Notes: generated from the letters alone by a model not told the origin. Numbered from the stretch's first letter, positions 50,648 through 59,650 are shown. The stretch: 64,000 nt of DNA from G965204755 sp965243415 (GCA_965243415.1 OZ251549.1:558001-622000), one strand, 5' to 3'. A program made the numbers and translations.

Positions 50648-51142
50648 TCACGACTTCCTGGTACGGAAATCCAGTCGCCGAATCAGTTCCACCGTGTCGC
50701 AACAATGCAGTCGCAGGAGAGAGCAGACATCCGGGATTTTCCGGTTCCCCCTCGTCACCGTGGGTCTGGACACTTCCTCCGTCACGATGCACCGCTCCTC
50801 CGGATCGTCGAACGCATAGGCGATGAGGAACGGGTCTCGGCCAGTCTTCGCCACCTCCACCTCGGTGAGATCCGGAGCGTAGCCGCGGCTCGTGACTTCA
50901 CTTACGGACTTCCGCGACGCTTCGTCAGCCAGAACCAGATCGTCCTTGTGCTTCTCGATCCACAGAACCAAACGGTCGTCCTTTCCGCCGCGGACGATCT
51001 CCTCGTACATTTCACGAGGAATCTTGATTCGGCCTTCCCGAGCCTTTTCCAGAAGCCACTCCCAGAATTCAGGCACTCGATCCAGCGCGAGGAGGCCCGC
51101 ATCTGCGCCGATGAGAACGCTCGCGTCCAGAAGGAACAGCAT
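50648..51142 (-). CDS. PIN-domain ribonuclease toxin (DUF4411-like)
   Basis: 164 residues. The PIN acidic residues appear at FLLDASVLIGAD (Asp near 6), in the PREMYEEIVRG helix, and at TGRDPFLIAYA (Asp near 105), with EERCIVTEE following. Length and sequence order match the DUF4411 family, usually coupled to a COG2856 ImmA/IrrE antitoxin gene. That is the gene immediately upstream (14 bases away). Predicted action: RNA cleavage when the antitoxin is lost. Confidence 0.8.
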   Translation of the reverse strand: MLFLLDASVLIGADAGLLALDRVPEFWEWLLEKAREGRIKIPREMYEEIVRGGKDDRLVLWIEKHKDDLVLADEASRKSVSEVTSRGYAPDLTEVEVAKTGRDPFLIAYAFDDPEERCIVTEEVSRPTVTRGNRKIPDVCSLLRLHCCDTVELIRRLDFRTRKS

Positions 51143-51155
51143 TTTCGCGCCCTGT

Positions 51156-52328
51156 TCAATCCAAAACGCGCGCGACCTGGACCGGCGGTGTTCCCAATAT
51201 TCGGGCGGCCTCGAGGATCGTCAGTGATTTCGCTTTGACGAGGCGCTGCACTTCGGAGATCAGCCGTTTGCCGAGTCGGTTCCTTCGGAGAACGTCCGGT
51301 TGCAGTTTCACATCGGGATTCCTTTCTCTCTGCAGTTTTTTCGCGGCCTGCCATTGCCCTCGATACTGTGTCAGCAGGGCAGCGTACTGGGCATACGAAA
51401 TCACGCCCGAGTCTCTCACTCGGTAAGCGATCATGCTTCGGCTTACTCGGAACAGATCCGCGAGCTGTTCGATGTCTCGTCCGGGATCGTCGAAGCGAAG
51501 GCCCTTGTCGCGGACGGCGTCGTCGAGTTCGCCTTCGGTAACCAGGAAATGGCTGGCCACCCGGTCGCAGAAGCGCTCGATTTCGTTCTCCGCCCAGAGG
51601 TCACTATGGCCGGTCTGGCCGAGGATGAGGTGCACGACCTCGTGGAGAAGCGTGAACGATCTCGCAGGTACCGCGTCCTGATCGCTGATGACGATGAACG
51701 GCGCCACCTCGTCGGAGATCGCGAAACCACGGAACACGGTGGTTTCGAGTCGGGTGCGGTAGTTCCCCAAGTCGCTCTTCAGCATGACGAAGACCCCGGC
51801 GGCCTCCACCTGTTCCCGGAGAAGCCGGAAACCGACGGCGGGGTCCTTCCGTCGCCGCAGTTCCTGCCGATCTACGCGGATGACCTCCTGTACGGAAGCG
51901 AGAACCGCTTCCCAGCCATCAGCCTGCCGGCGGGATCCGATGAAGGGGAGGGGCACGACCTCCTCTTCATCCAGAAGGGCCTCTCGCAGGACGCTCTGGC
52001 GCACCAGGATGTCGCGCAACAGCGCCCGGAGTCGGGCTCCTTCCTGCGGTGCATGGTGGTGACGGTGGGAACGGAAGTCGGCCGGTGCGGTGTGCGGGGC
52101 GGGCGGTCGGTCCAGATAGAAGGTGAGGAGCGGGCGGCGGTAGACCGTCTCCATCGAGCGCAGGATCGTCCGGCTCGGTTCGCGGTCGCCGGACTCGAGC
52201 GCATGCAGTTTGTCGGCGGCGCTCAGCGACTTGGAATCACCGAGCCCCAGTTTCCGCGCCGCCTCCCCGACCTCCAGAGCGGCGGTCGTCCGCGCCCAGA
52301 CCAGGATCTCGGGGTTGACCTGGGGCAT
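51156..52328 (-). CDS. XRE-family regulator with ImmA/IrrE metallopeptidase domain (antitoxin of PIN toxin)
   Basis: 390 residues. The N-terminal 70 hold a helix-turn-helix (PEILVWARTTAALEVGEAARKLG). Residues about 165-290 are a zinc peptidase of the COG2856 type, where the motif reads LLHEVVHLILGQ (HExxH with H-E-V-V-H), followed by ERFCDRVASHFLV. The C-terminal part is helical with a putative second HTH (SLTILEAARILG). COG2856 proteins pair with DUF4411 PIN toxins. The gene precedes the toxin on the same strand, the usual order. It may autoregulate. Confidence 0.85.
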   Translation of the reverse strand: MPQVNPEILVWARTTAALEVGEAARKLGLGDSKSLSAADKLHALESGDREPSRTILRSMETVYRRPLLTFYLDRPPAPHTAPADFRSHRHHHAPQEGARLRALLRDILVRQSVLREALLDEEEVVPLPFIGSRRQADGWEAVLASVQEVIRVDRQELRRRKDPAVGFRLLREQVEAAGVFVMLKSDLGNYRTRLETTVFRGFAISDEVAPFIVISDQDAVPARSFTLLHEVVHLILGQTGHSDLWAENEIERFCDRVASHFLVTEGELDDAVRDKGLRFDDPGRDIEQLADLFRVSRSMIAYRVRDSGVISYAQYAALLTQYRGQWQAAKKLQRERNPDVKLQPDVLRRNRLGKRLISEVQRLVKAKSLTILEAARILGTPPVQVARVLD

Positions 52329-52395
52329 CGTCAGAACGGGAGCGTCCGGTGGCGCGGAACGGCGCGCGGCCCTCGGGGATCGGAAACGAAGAGGT

Positions 52396-52695
52396 TCACG
52401 ACGGATCGTTGGCGGTCGCCTTGAGGTCCGCCATCAACTGTTCGAGGTCGCCGTGGTCCACGAGGTCTCCGCGCCGGGCGGCTTCGAGTGCGGCCACGGT
52501 CTCGGCGTTCGGCACCAGAGGCGCGAACGGCAGCCGTTTTTCGGCGGCGATCCGGGTCATCATCAACCGGACGGCATCGGACACCGTGAGCCCGATGGCG
52601 CGGAGCACCGCCGTTGCCTCTGCCTTGATCCTCGGGTCGATTCGCGCCCGGACGACAGTGGTCGCCGGTCGATTTGTAGCCACAACGGGCCACAT
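52396..52695 (-). CDS. RelB/DinJ-family antitoxin without an adjacent toxin
   Basis: 99 residues. Residues 10-55 form a ribbon-helix-helix of the RelB/DinJ type (VVRARIDPRIKAEATAVLRAIGLTVSDAVR, then MMTRIAAEKRLPF). The tail (PNAETVAALEAARRGDLVDHG) is the toxin-binding segment. Downstream, where a YafQ/RelE toxin would be expected, there are only 67 bases before the next gene, and no toxin-like frame. It is therefore an orphan antitoxin; a lost toxin or a trans-acting role are both possible. Confidence 0.8.
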   Translation of the reverse strand: MWPVVATNRPATTVVRARIDPRIKAEATAVLRAIGLTVSDAVRLMMTRIAAEKRLPFAPLVPNAETVAALEAARRGDLVDHGDLEQLMADLKATANDPS

Positions 52696-52885
52696 CGTAA
52701 CGCCTCAGACGACCGATCGCGATCAGGTCGCCGCGCGGCAGCACGCGACAGGTACCGGTGGTCGAGGGCCTGAACGCGCCGGGTCAGCAGGGGGGTCGGG
52801 CTGCCGGAAGGCCACGGAGTTCTCGGCGCCTGCCGGCCGGGAGGTGGCCGAATCGCCGGCGCCGAGGCGTTGCCGGGGAGCGGGG

Positions 52886-53128
52886 TCAGCCGCAGGCGGG
52901 CGCGGGGCGGGAGGGCGCCGACTCGGCCGGATCGTCGTCCTCTTCGTAGTCTCTGTCGAGGACGGCTCTCAACTCCTCGATCGAATCCACATAGAGGAGT
53001 TCCCCGCGCCGCGCCTCCTCGATGGCTTCGATGGTCTCGGCGTTGGGAACGAAGGGCCGTCGCGCGTCGAGGGCCGGGGATTCGGAGGTCGGAGTCGGGC
53101 GCGACGGGGTGTCGGGGTTCATGGTCAT
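52886..53128 (-). CDS. Truncated RelB-type antitoxin tail
   Basis: 80 residues (ATG 53128, or ATG 53122). It contains F-V-P-N-A-E-T-I-E-A-I-E-E-A-R-R-G-E-L, closely matching the toxin-binding tail of the 52396 antitoxin, but the ribbon-helix-helix region is missing and replaced by a Pro/Ser-rich start. The end is acidic (RDYEEDDDPAES). It looks like a remnant or a tail-only antitoxin. No toxin gene is adjacent. Confidence 0.55.
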   Translation of the reverse strand: MTMNPDTPSRPTPTSESPALDARRPFVPNAETIEAIEEARRGELLYVDSIEELRAVLDRDYEEDDDPAESAPSRPAPACG

Positions 53129-53285
53129 GGTGCTCCCGTCGGGGCCGGGGGAACGGGACGCGGCGGTGGCGCGGCGTGTCCCCGACCGAACTCGGCTTCG
53201 AAGTGGTGGTGGGACTCGAAGATTCGCTTGGTCACCGGAAGCACGACACCAACTGCGCCACGCCTTCGAGGATCGGCCCGGCCTT

Positions 53286-53474
53286 TCACGACAGGATGCA
53301 GAGCACCAGCACGAATGCCAACGACGCTGGGCGCTTCTCGATGAAGTTGAGGATCGAGACTGTGGGACGGTCGTCAGGGCCACCGGCAACCGCAACGATC
53401 TTGTAGGGGATCGGCACTGCTTCCCCTTCGGGGGACGACAGGACCGTGCGGAGTGTCGTGGAAGTTCCAGTCAC
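53286..53474 (-). CDS. Small protein with C-terminal hydrophobic tail, unknown
   Basis: 62 residues from GTG 53474, overlapping the upstream small gene by 4 bases. It has a soluble beta-like segment (YKIVAVAGGPDDRP) and a C-terminal hydrophobic stretch (ASLAFVLVLCILS) that could be a short membrane anchor. No family was recognised. The tight overlap and the lower GC of this stretch are the support for it being real. Confidence 0.4.
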   Translation of the reverse strand: MTGTSTTLRTVLSSPEGEAVPIPYKIVAVAGGPDDRPTVSILNFIEKRPASLAFVLVLCILS

Positions 53475-53713
53475 CGCGACCCGTAGAACAACTTGTAGAG
53501 ATTCTGCCGAACCAGTTCGGCAGTCGCCTGTGCGGCGGTGGCGGCGAAATGCTCGACCGCCGCACGGAGGTGGCTTTCCGGGATCGTCGGGTTCGGTCCC
53601 TCCTGGTCGATGTCGATGGTGATGGGAAACACCTTCGACATGTCCAGTTCGTAACTCTTCTCTCCGGGCTGGGGCTGCGGGATGCGCAGACCCGGGTCGT
53701 CGGCCCCGCTCAC
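53471..53713 (-). CDS. Small unknown protein
   Basis: 80 residues from GTG 53713, or 56 from ATG 53641. The core KVFPITIDIDQEGPNPTIPE is followed by a long helix (LRAAVEHFAATAAQATAELVRQ). I do not recognise it. It is coupled by GTGA overlap to the hydrophobic-tail protein downstream. Start uncertain. Confidence 0.45.
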   Translation of the reverse strand: MSGADDPGLRIPQPQPGEKSYELDMSKVFPITIDIDQEGPNPTIPESHLRAAVEHFAATAAQATAELVRQNLYKLFYGSR

Positions 53714-54148
53714 CGGGCACCGCCTCTCCCGTGGTTGTCCGACGCGGCGTAGCCGCCCGCCAACCGTTCCGGCAGTTCCGGCATGAGTCCTCCTCCCGGG
53801 CTCGTCAGTGCGGAGTCTCACGCGCCCCGCAGGCTCCGGGCGCGACGGCAACCCGGAGTCCTGCCTGCACCCTACGGCCTGCCGGGCCGGGGCGCTTGGG
53901 GTCGCCTTCCCATCATAGCGCGATGGCGCCACGACGGACGGAGCATCTTCCCGGAGCCCAGGGGGCGATGGCACACCTCGGGGCAGGCTCAGGCGAGAGC
54001 GTGGCGGCCCTGCCGGGCGGCCCTCACGCCGGCGGCGCCGAGCATTCGGCGGCGGCCCTGGCGCCGGGACCGCTCCGCGCAGTCGGCGGCGGCGCGGGCT
54101 GCCCCGCCCGCCGGGGGCATGGCTACGCCTTCTTCGCCGGGGGCGCGG
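53714..54148. other. Non-coding stretch, about 435 bp
   Basis: Separates the small accessory genes from the metabolic block. Frames here are biased shadows without protein character. No repeat or clear regulatory site was seen. Confidence 0.4.
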
Positions 54149-54949
54149 CTACGGCGTTTTCGCCGGGGGGAGGGCCGGGCGCAACTCGATGCGGCTCTGG
54201 TGGGCGCGGGGGCGGGTGAGGATCACCTGGAGGACCGCCTCCGCCACATCCTCCGGGTGGAGTTTCCAGTCGCGGCCGGCGTCCGGCGAGCGGCCGGCGA
54301 AGCCGGTGGCCACGCTGCCCGGCATCACCACCGAGCAGCGGACACCGCGGTCGCGCAGGTCGAGCATGAGCGCCTCGGTGAGCCCGACCAGGCCGAACTT
54401 CGAAGCGTTGTAGGCGGCGCCGCCCCGGAACGGATGGCGCCCGGCGAGGCTGCCCAGGTTCACCACCACCGCCCCGGCGAAGTCTTGGGAGTCGGGCGGC
54501 GCGACGAGCCCCCGCTCCCCGGCGGCCAGCAGGAGCGGCAGACAGGCGCGCACCACCCGGTAGGCCCCGATCAGGTTCGTCTCCACCACCCGGGCGAAGT
54601 CGGCAGCGGGCAACTCCGGCGTCGGCAGGTAGAGGCCGAGGCCGGCGTTGTTCACCAGGATGTCGAGGCCCCCGCACTCGTCCCGGACGACCCGGGCGAG
54701 CGCCGCCACGCTCTCCTCGTCCCGCACCTCGCAGCCGACCCCGAGGGTCGCCGCCGACGCGCCGGGGTCCCGGGTCTGCAGATCGGCGACGGCGCGCTCC
54801 GCTTCCCCTTCGCTCCGGCCGGTCAGCACCACCCGGGCGCCGGCGGCGAGCAGGCGGGCGGCCACCGCGTTCCCGATGCCGCGCGTCGCCCCGGTGACCA
54901 GCGCGGTCCGGCCGGCGAGGGGGCGGGAATCGCGCCGGTCGGGCGTCAT
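54149..54949 (-). CDS. SDR-family oxidoreductase
   Basis: 266 residues from ATG 54949; a longer frame upstream adds only a Pro/Arg-rich leader. Classical SDR motifs: TGATRGIG near residue 19, NNAG, VVVNLGSLAG with the catalytic Ser, YNASK and MPGSVAT. The substrate is unknown; the class 3-oxoacyl-ACP reductase/unspecific dehydrogenase type is closest. It is divergent from the SulP gene. Confidence 0.88.
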   Translation of the reverse strand: MTPDRRDSRPLAGRTALVTGATRGIGNAVAARLLAAGARVVLTGRSEGEAERAVADLQTRDPGASAATLGVGCEVRDEESVAALARVVRDECGGLDILVNNAGLGLYLPTPELPAADFARVVETNLIGAYRVVRACLPLLLAAGERGLVAPPDSQDFAGAVVVNLGSLAGRHPFRGGAAYNASKFGLVGLTEALMLDLRDRGVRCSVVMPGSVATGFAGRSPDAGRDWKLHPEDVAEAVLQVILTRPRAHQSRIELRPALPPAKTP

Positions 54950-55209
54950 TCGGGGAGTCGGCGGGGGGCGTCGGGCGGGGGCCGGGGAGTCGCTCGCCGG
55001 GGCGTTCGGGCGGCCCGAAGGGCGCCGGAGGGGGCCCCGGCGGCGGTCGTACAATAGCCAGCCGGTTCTGCCGCGCGGCAGAACGCACCACCCCCTTCGC
55101 GGGCCGCGAGGCGGTCTTCGCTCCCGGGCGCCGGAGATGCCGGCCGACCCGTCGCGGAGTCCGCCGCGCCGCCGCCCGAGCCCGCCGCGAGCGCCGGGAG
55201 CCCCTCCTG
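54950..55209. promoter_or_regulatory. Divergent region SDR / SulP with a TACAAT box
   Basis: 260 bases. TACAAT at 55050-55055 on the plus strand, with a 154-base distance to the SulP ATG, could be the SulP -10 with a long leader. GC-rich inverted segments around CCCCTTCGCGGGCCGCGAGG (55092-55111) could fold in the leader. No convincing start was found between. Confidence 0.35.
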
Positions 55210-56946
55210 ATGTCCCGACTCTTCTCGCTCCTCCGCGCCGAGGCGCGCCGGATCGTTCCCGCCGGCTATTCGCTCGGGGACCTGAGCGCCGACATGACCA
55301 GCGGCCTGACGGTGGCGGTGGTGGCGCTGCCGCTGGGACTGGTGGTCGCCATCGCCGCCGGGGCCAGCCCGGACAAGGGGCTCGTCGGGATCATCGTGGG
55401 CGGGGCGGTCATCGCCGTCTTCACCGCCAGCCGGTTCCAGATCGGCGGCCCCACCGAGGCCTGCATCCTGATCGCGGTGATCGTCATCGAGCGGTTCGGC
55501 TACGACGGGCTCATGTCGGCCACGCTGCTGGCCGGCATCTTCCTGGTCGCCATGGCGATCTCGAAGGTGGGGATCCTCATCGAGTCCATGCCCCAGGCGG
55601 TGATCACCGGCTTCGTGACAGGCATGGGGGTCATCATCTTCACCGGGCAGATCGTGCCGTTCTTCGGCATGGCGAGCACGGTGCACGCGCACGACCACGG
55701 CGGCGCCGACCACTCGCACTCGTTCATCTTCATCATGAACGGGGTCATCGAGCGGCTGGGCAACTTCGACCCGGTGACCGCGGCGGTCGGCGTGGGATCG
55801 CTGCTCGCGGTGATCCTCACGAAGCGGTTCGTGCCGAATCTGCCCTCCTATGTGATGGGTCTGGGCGTGGGGGCACTCGCCACCGGGCTGCTCCGCCTCG
55901 ATGTCGCGACCATCGGCAACACCTTCGGCGAACTCCCGAACCGGCTGCCCCGGCCATACCTCCCGTCGCTCGAGTTGTGGGTGGAACTCGCGCCCTACGC
56001 GGTCGCCATCGCTTTCCTCTCCAGCGCGGAGTCGCTGCTCGCCGCCTCGATGGCGAGCCGGTCGCGCGGCGTCCCCAACCGCCCGAACCGCGAGTTCACC
56101 GCGCTCGGCGTGGGGAACATCGCCGCCTCGATCTGGGGCGGTTTCCCGGTCGGCGGCTGCGTCGCCCGCACCGCCACCTGTCTCGCCTCCGGGGCGCGGA
56201 CGCCGCTCGCCGGGGTCTTCCACGCGCTGATCGTCGCGATCTTCGTCTTCTTCTTCTCCTGGGCGATGGAGTACATCCCGCTCGCTTCGCTCTCGGCGGT
56301 GCTGCTCGTCGTCGCGGCGCGGATGGTGGAAGTGGACCGCGTCCGGGCGATCGCCCGCGCGCCGATCGGCGACCGCCTCACCCTGGTCGCCACGCTCGCC
56401 ACCACGCTGTTCTGGGATCTGCGCTATGTCATCCCGGTCGGGCTCGTCCTGGCGGCGATCATCTTCATCCAGCGCATCTCCAACATCTTCATCGTGCGCC
56501 GCGGCGACACCGCCCTCTTCGACTCGCAGGAGATGATGGAACTGGCGCCGCTGCCGCCGGAATCGCCGCCGGGCGTGGAGATCATCAGTTTCCGGGGGCC
56601 GCTCTTCTACGGCACGGTGAACAGCCTCTCCGACCTGCTGGCGCGGGGCGCCCGGCAGCGCCCGTCCTGCGTCTTCGGGATGCGGAATGTGTATTTCATG
56701 GACCCGACCGCCTGTCTGCAGTTGCAGGACCTGAGCGACCGGCTGGTCCGCACCGGCACCATCTGCTACTTCTGGGGTATCCAGCCGGAAGTGGCGGAAG
56801 TGATGCACCAGATGAACTTCCTCCCGAAGGAAGGGATCGTGTTCTTCCCCGACGCCGGGAGCGCGGTCGAGGCGGCCACCCATCACGCCGCCGGAGTGAT
56901 CGAGGCGGAGGGCGGCGCCGAAGCGACGGCGCCCGCGCCGGCGTGA
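55210..56946 (+). CDS. SulP-family anion transporter with STAS domain
   Basis: 578-residue inner-membrane transporter. About 11-13 hydrophobic segments lie between residues 20 and 430. The SulP signatures are DLSADMTSGLTVAVVALPLGL at the start and QIGGPTEACILIAVIV near residue 77. The C-terminal 120 residues form a STAS domain (GVEIISFRGPLFYGTVNSL, NVYFMDPTACLQLQDL). A His-rich loop, VHAHDHGGADHSHS, sits near residue 165 and could bind metal. Substrate: sulphate, bicarbonate or another anion; not resolvable here. Confidence 0.92.
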   Translation: MSRLFSLLRAEARRIVPAGYSLGDLSADMTSGLTVAVVALPLGLVVAIAAGASPDKGLVGIIVGGAVIAVFTASRFQIGGPTEACILIAVIVIERFGYDGLMSATLLAGIFLVAMAISKVGILIESMPQAVITGFVTGMGVIIFTGQIVPFFGMASTVHAHDHGGADHSHSFIFIMNGVIERLGNFDPVTAAVGVGSLLAVILTKRFVPNLPSYVMGLGVGALATGLLRLDVATIGNTFGELPNRLPRPYLPSLELWVELAPYAVAIAFLSSAESLLAASMASRSRGVPNRPNREFTALGVGNIAASIWGGFPVGGCVARTATCLASGARTPLAGVFHALIVAIFVFFFSWAMEYIPLASLSAVLLVVAARMVEVDRVRAIARAPIGDRLTLVATLATTLFWDLRYVIPVGLVLAAIIFIQRISNIFIVRRGDTALFDSQEMMELAPLPPESPPGVEIISFRGPLFYGTVNSLSDLLARGARQRPSCVFGMRNVYFMDPTACLQLQDLSDRLVRTGTICYFWGIQPEVAEVMHQMNFLPKEGIVFFPDAGSAVEAATHHAAGVIEAEGGAEATAPAPA

Positions 56947-56960
56947 GGCACTGCGGAACG

Positions 56961-58091
56961 ATGATCGAAACGGGTATCGCGCCGGGCTGGAATCGCCGGC
57001 AGTTCCTTTCCGCGATGGGCGGTGCCCTGCCGGCGGCCGTCGCTGCGCCGGCGCTCGCGTTCGGGAGCCGGCGGCAGGCCTCGCAGCCGGCGCGGAACCC
57101 GGCCATAGACGACCTCTACCGCCGCTCGGTCGTCATAGACGCGCTCGCGGTCGGTTACCACTGGGACGACGAGGAGTACGCCGCGGTGCGCCGCTCCGGG
57201 TACACCGGCATCCAGAGCACGCTCCCCAGCACGAACTTCCAGGTGGCGGCGCGGGCGCTCGCCGAGTGGCGGGCGCGCATCCGGGAGAACCCGGACCTCC
57301 TGCTCCACGCCACCACCGCCGCCCACATCGAACAGGCGAAGGCCGAAGGCAAGATGGCGGTGGTCTTCGGTTTCCAGAACGCCACCATGCTCGAAGGCGA
57401 ACTGGCGAACCTCGACCCGCTGCACGAACTCGGGACCCGCTGCATCCAGTTGACCTACAACTCGCAGAACCGGCTGGGCAGCGGCTGCACCGAGCGGGTG
57501 GACGGCGGCCTCTCCGACTTCGGCGTCGCCGTGGTGGAACGGATGAACGAGTTGGGGATCGTCGTGGACCTCTCCCACTGCGGCCCGAAGACCACCATGG
57601 ACGGGATCGAGGTCGGCGAGCGGCCGCCGGCGTTCACCCATACCTTCTGCGAGACGATCTATCCGAACCATCCGCGGGCGAAGACCGACGAACAGATCCG
57701 CGCGATGTCGGAGAAGGGCGGCATCACCGGGATCACCAGTCTGGGCTACTTCGTCGGCCCGGATCCGGACACCTCGCTCGAGGACTATGTGGAGCACATC
57801 CTCCACGCGGTGGAAGTCGGCGGGATCGAGCATGTGGGCGTCTCCACCGACCACGCCATCCGGGGACTGCGCTCCTGGGCGACGCGGGAGAACTGGTACG
57901 AGCCGCGCCTGCGGAACTTCAAGCCGAGTTACCGCGTCCGCTGGCCTCCCTTCATCGAGGGGCTCGACGAGCCGGAGCGGTTCCTGAATGTGGCGCACGC
58001 GCTCGACCGCCGGGGAATGGCCGAGGTGGACATCGCCCGGATCCTCGGCGGCAACTGGCTGCGCTACTTCCGCGAAATCTTCGGCGCCTGA
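56961..58091 (+). CDS. Tat-exported membrane dipeptidase (peptidase M19 family)
   Basis: 376 residues starting at ATG 56961, 14 bases after the SulP stop. A twin-arginine signal (NRRQFLSAMGG, then an Ala-rich hydrophobic stretch) predicts folded export. The body has the M19 pattern: an N-terminal V-V-I-D-A segment, QLTYNSQNRLGSG, GLSDFGVAVVERMNELGIVVDLSHCG, then FTH and GVSTDH. The usual H-x-D metal pair in the first strand reads D-A-L-A here, so the binuclear zinc site may be incomplete. That makes the peptidase assignment family-based, not certain. Related proteins hydrolyse dipeptides or N-acyl amino acids. Confidence 0.85.
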   Translation: MIETGIAPGWNRRQFLSAMGGALPAAVAAPALAFGSRRQASQPARNPAIDDLYRRSVVIDALAVGYHWDDEEYAAVRRSGYTGIQSTLPSTNFQVAARALAEWRARIRENPDLLLHATTAAHIEQAKAEGKMAVVFGFQNATMLEGELANLDPLHELGTRCIQLTYNSQNRLGSGCTERVDGGLSDFGVAVVERMNELGIVVDLSHCGPKTTMDGIEVGERPPAFTHTFCETIYPNHPRAKTDEQIRAMSEKGGITGITSLGYFVGPDPDTSLEDYVEHILHAVEVGGIEHVGVSTDHAIRGLRSWATRENWYEPRLRNFKPSYRVRWPPFIEGLDEPERFLNVAHALDRRGMAEVDIARILGGNWLRYFREIFGA

Positions 58092-58297
58092 GCGCGTCGG
58101 ACGCGCACCGGGCGCCGGCGTCCGGAGAGTCGCCGGCGCGCGGAGGCGGGTCGGCGTCCCAGGGCGGATCGCTGTCGGGCGTTCTGCCGTCGTCGGGGTG
58201 CGTTTCGGCGTCGGGGGCCGTTTCGTCGTCTTCGGGAAGCGGGTCGTCGTCCGGCATCGCGCCGGCGGACCGGTTCCCGTTCGGGCCGGAACCGCTC

Positions 58298-59230
58298 GTG
58301 CTGGACGGCGGGCTCTCGACGGAACTGGAGACGGAGGGGCTGGCTCTCGACGATCCGCTCTGGACAGCGCGGGTGCTGCTGGACCGGCCCGACGCGATCC
58401 GGCGGGCGCACCGGCGGTTCCTGGACGCCGGGGCCGAGGTCGTCACCGCCGCGACCTACCAGGCGAGTTTCCCCGGGTTCGCGGCGGCGGGGCTGACCGA
58501 GGCGAAGGCGGAACGGGCGCTGCGGCGCGGCGTCCGACTGGCGGTCGAGGCGCGGGACGGTTTCGTCGCGGCCGGCGGGAGCGCGGTCGGACGGCGGCGC
58601 CCGCTGGTGGCCGTCAGCATCGGGCCGTACGGAGCGTTCCTGGCGGACGGTTCGGAATATCGCGGCGACTACGGGGTGAGTAACGCGGCGCTGGCCCGAT
58701 TCCACCGGCGGCGGCTCGTTGTCCTCGCCGACGAAGCGCGGCGCGCCGGCGCGGAGTTGCTGGCAGTCGAGACGATCCCGTCGGCGCCGGAAGCGGTCGT
58801 CCTCGCCGACCTGCTCGCGGAGGTCGCCGGCGCTGCGAACGCCGCTCCGACAGCGTGGATGTCCTTCAGTTGCCGCGACGGCGCCCGCCTCGGCGATGGC
58901 TCCTCGGTCGCGGCGACGGTCCGCTCGGTCACTGCCCGCGCCCCGCTCGCCGCGGTCGGCGTCAACTGCACCGCCCCGGAGCACATTTCGCCCCTGATCC
59001 GCGAGATCCGCTCCGCCACCGACCTCCCGGTGGTCGCCTACCCGAACGGCGGCGGCCGCTGGGACGCGACCACGAAGACCTGGGCCCCCGGCGCCCCGGA
59101 CGACCTCCCGTCGCTGGCCCCGGAGTGGCGCGCCCTCGGCACCGCGGCAATCGGCGGCTGCTGCCAGGTCGACGCCGCCGGCCTCCACCGCCTCCGCCGC
59201 GCCCTCGTCGGCCCGCCTGCCCCGGAGTGA
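58298..59230 (+). CDS. mmuM: Homocysteine S-methyltransferase family protein
   Basis: 310 residues from GTG 58298, which starts at the conserved LDGGLSTELE. A longer frame back to a CTG at 58088 (overlapping the dipeptidase TGA) would add 70 Ser/Gly-rich residues. The zinc ligands of the Hcy-methyltransferase fold are visible: GVNCTAPEHI and the GGCCQ motif near the C-terminus. TAATYQASF and LAVETIPS also fit MmuM-type enzymes, which methylate homocysteine using S-methylmethionine or AdoMet. It is co-directional with the dipeptidase. Confidence 0.88.
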   Translation: MLDGGLSTELETEGLALDDPLWTARVLLDRPDAIRRAHRRFLDAGAEVVTAATYQASFPGFAAAGLTEAKAERALRRGVRLAVEARDGFVAAGGSAVGRRRPLVAVSIGPYGAFLADGSEYRGDYGVSNAALARFHRRRLVVLADEARRAGAELLAVETIPSAPEAVVLADLLAEVAGAANAAPTAWMSFSCRDGARLGDGSSVAATVRSVTARAPLAAVGVNCTAPEHISPLIREIRSATDLPVVAYPNGGGRWDATTKTWAPGAPDDLPSLAPEWRALGTAAIGGCCQVDAAGLHRLRRALVGPPAPE

Positions 59231-59650
59231 GCCGCCGCCATCCCGCGTCGCGCCACGACCGCCAACGTCGCCCGGCCCGCTCGACGCAGGCGCCTCGGCT
59301 TCGGCCTACGCTCCCGGGATGCCCCCGCCCCCCGAGCGCGACGCCCTCCCGGAACCTGCCTCCGCCCCGGACCGGCCCGCCCCACAACCACGCCGCCCGC
59401 CCGAAGTCGTCGTCGAAGGCAGCCACGATCGCCCCCCGCCTCGGGAACCGTCCGTCCGCCCCCTGCGGATCATCACGGTGCGCGTCGGCGGCCCGTCTTC
59501 GTGGCGGCGCCGGGAGATCTACGGCCCCGACGGCCGGTGAGATCCGGTTCGCGGGTGCCCGGGGACTCCGCCCGGACCGAGGTGAGCCCGGTTCGGAGTG
59601 GAAATCCTGATCGCGGATCGTCAGAATCGGGCCTCCAGGACGAACTCTCG
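59231..59650. other. 420-bp stretch with one doubtful small frame
   Basis: Mostly non-coding. A 73-codon frame (59319-59540) begins 6 bases after TACGCT, the same leaderless spacing as seen at 48712. Its product is Pro/Arg-rich at first and then reads LRIITVRVGGPSSWRRREIYGPDG, so it could be a small real protein. Evidence is too thin to call it a gene. Confidence 0.35.
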
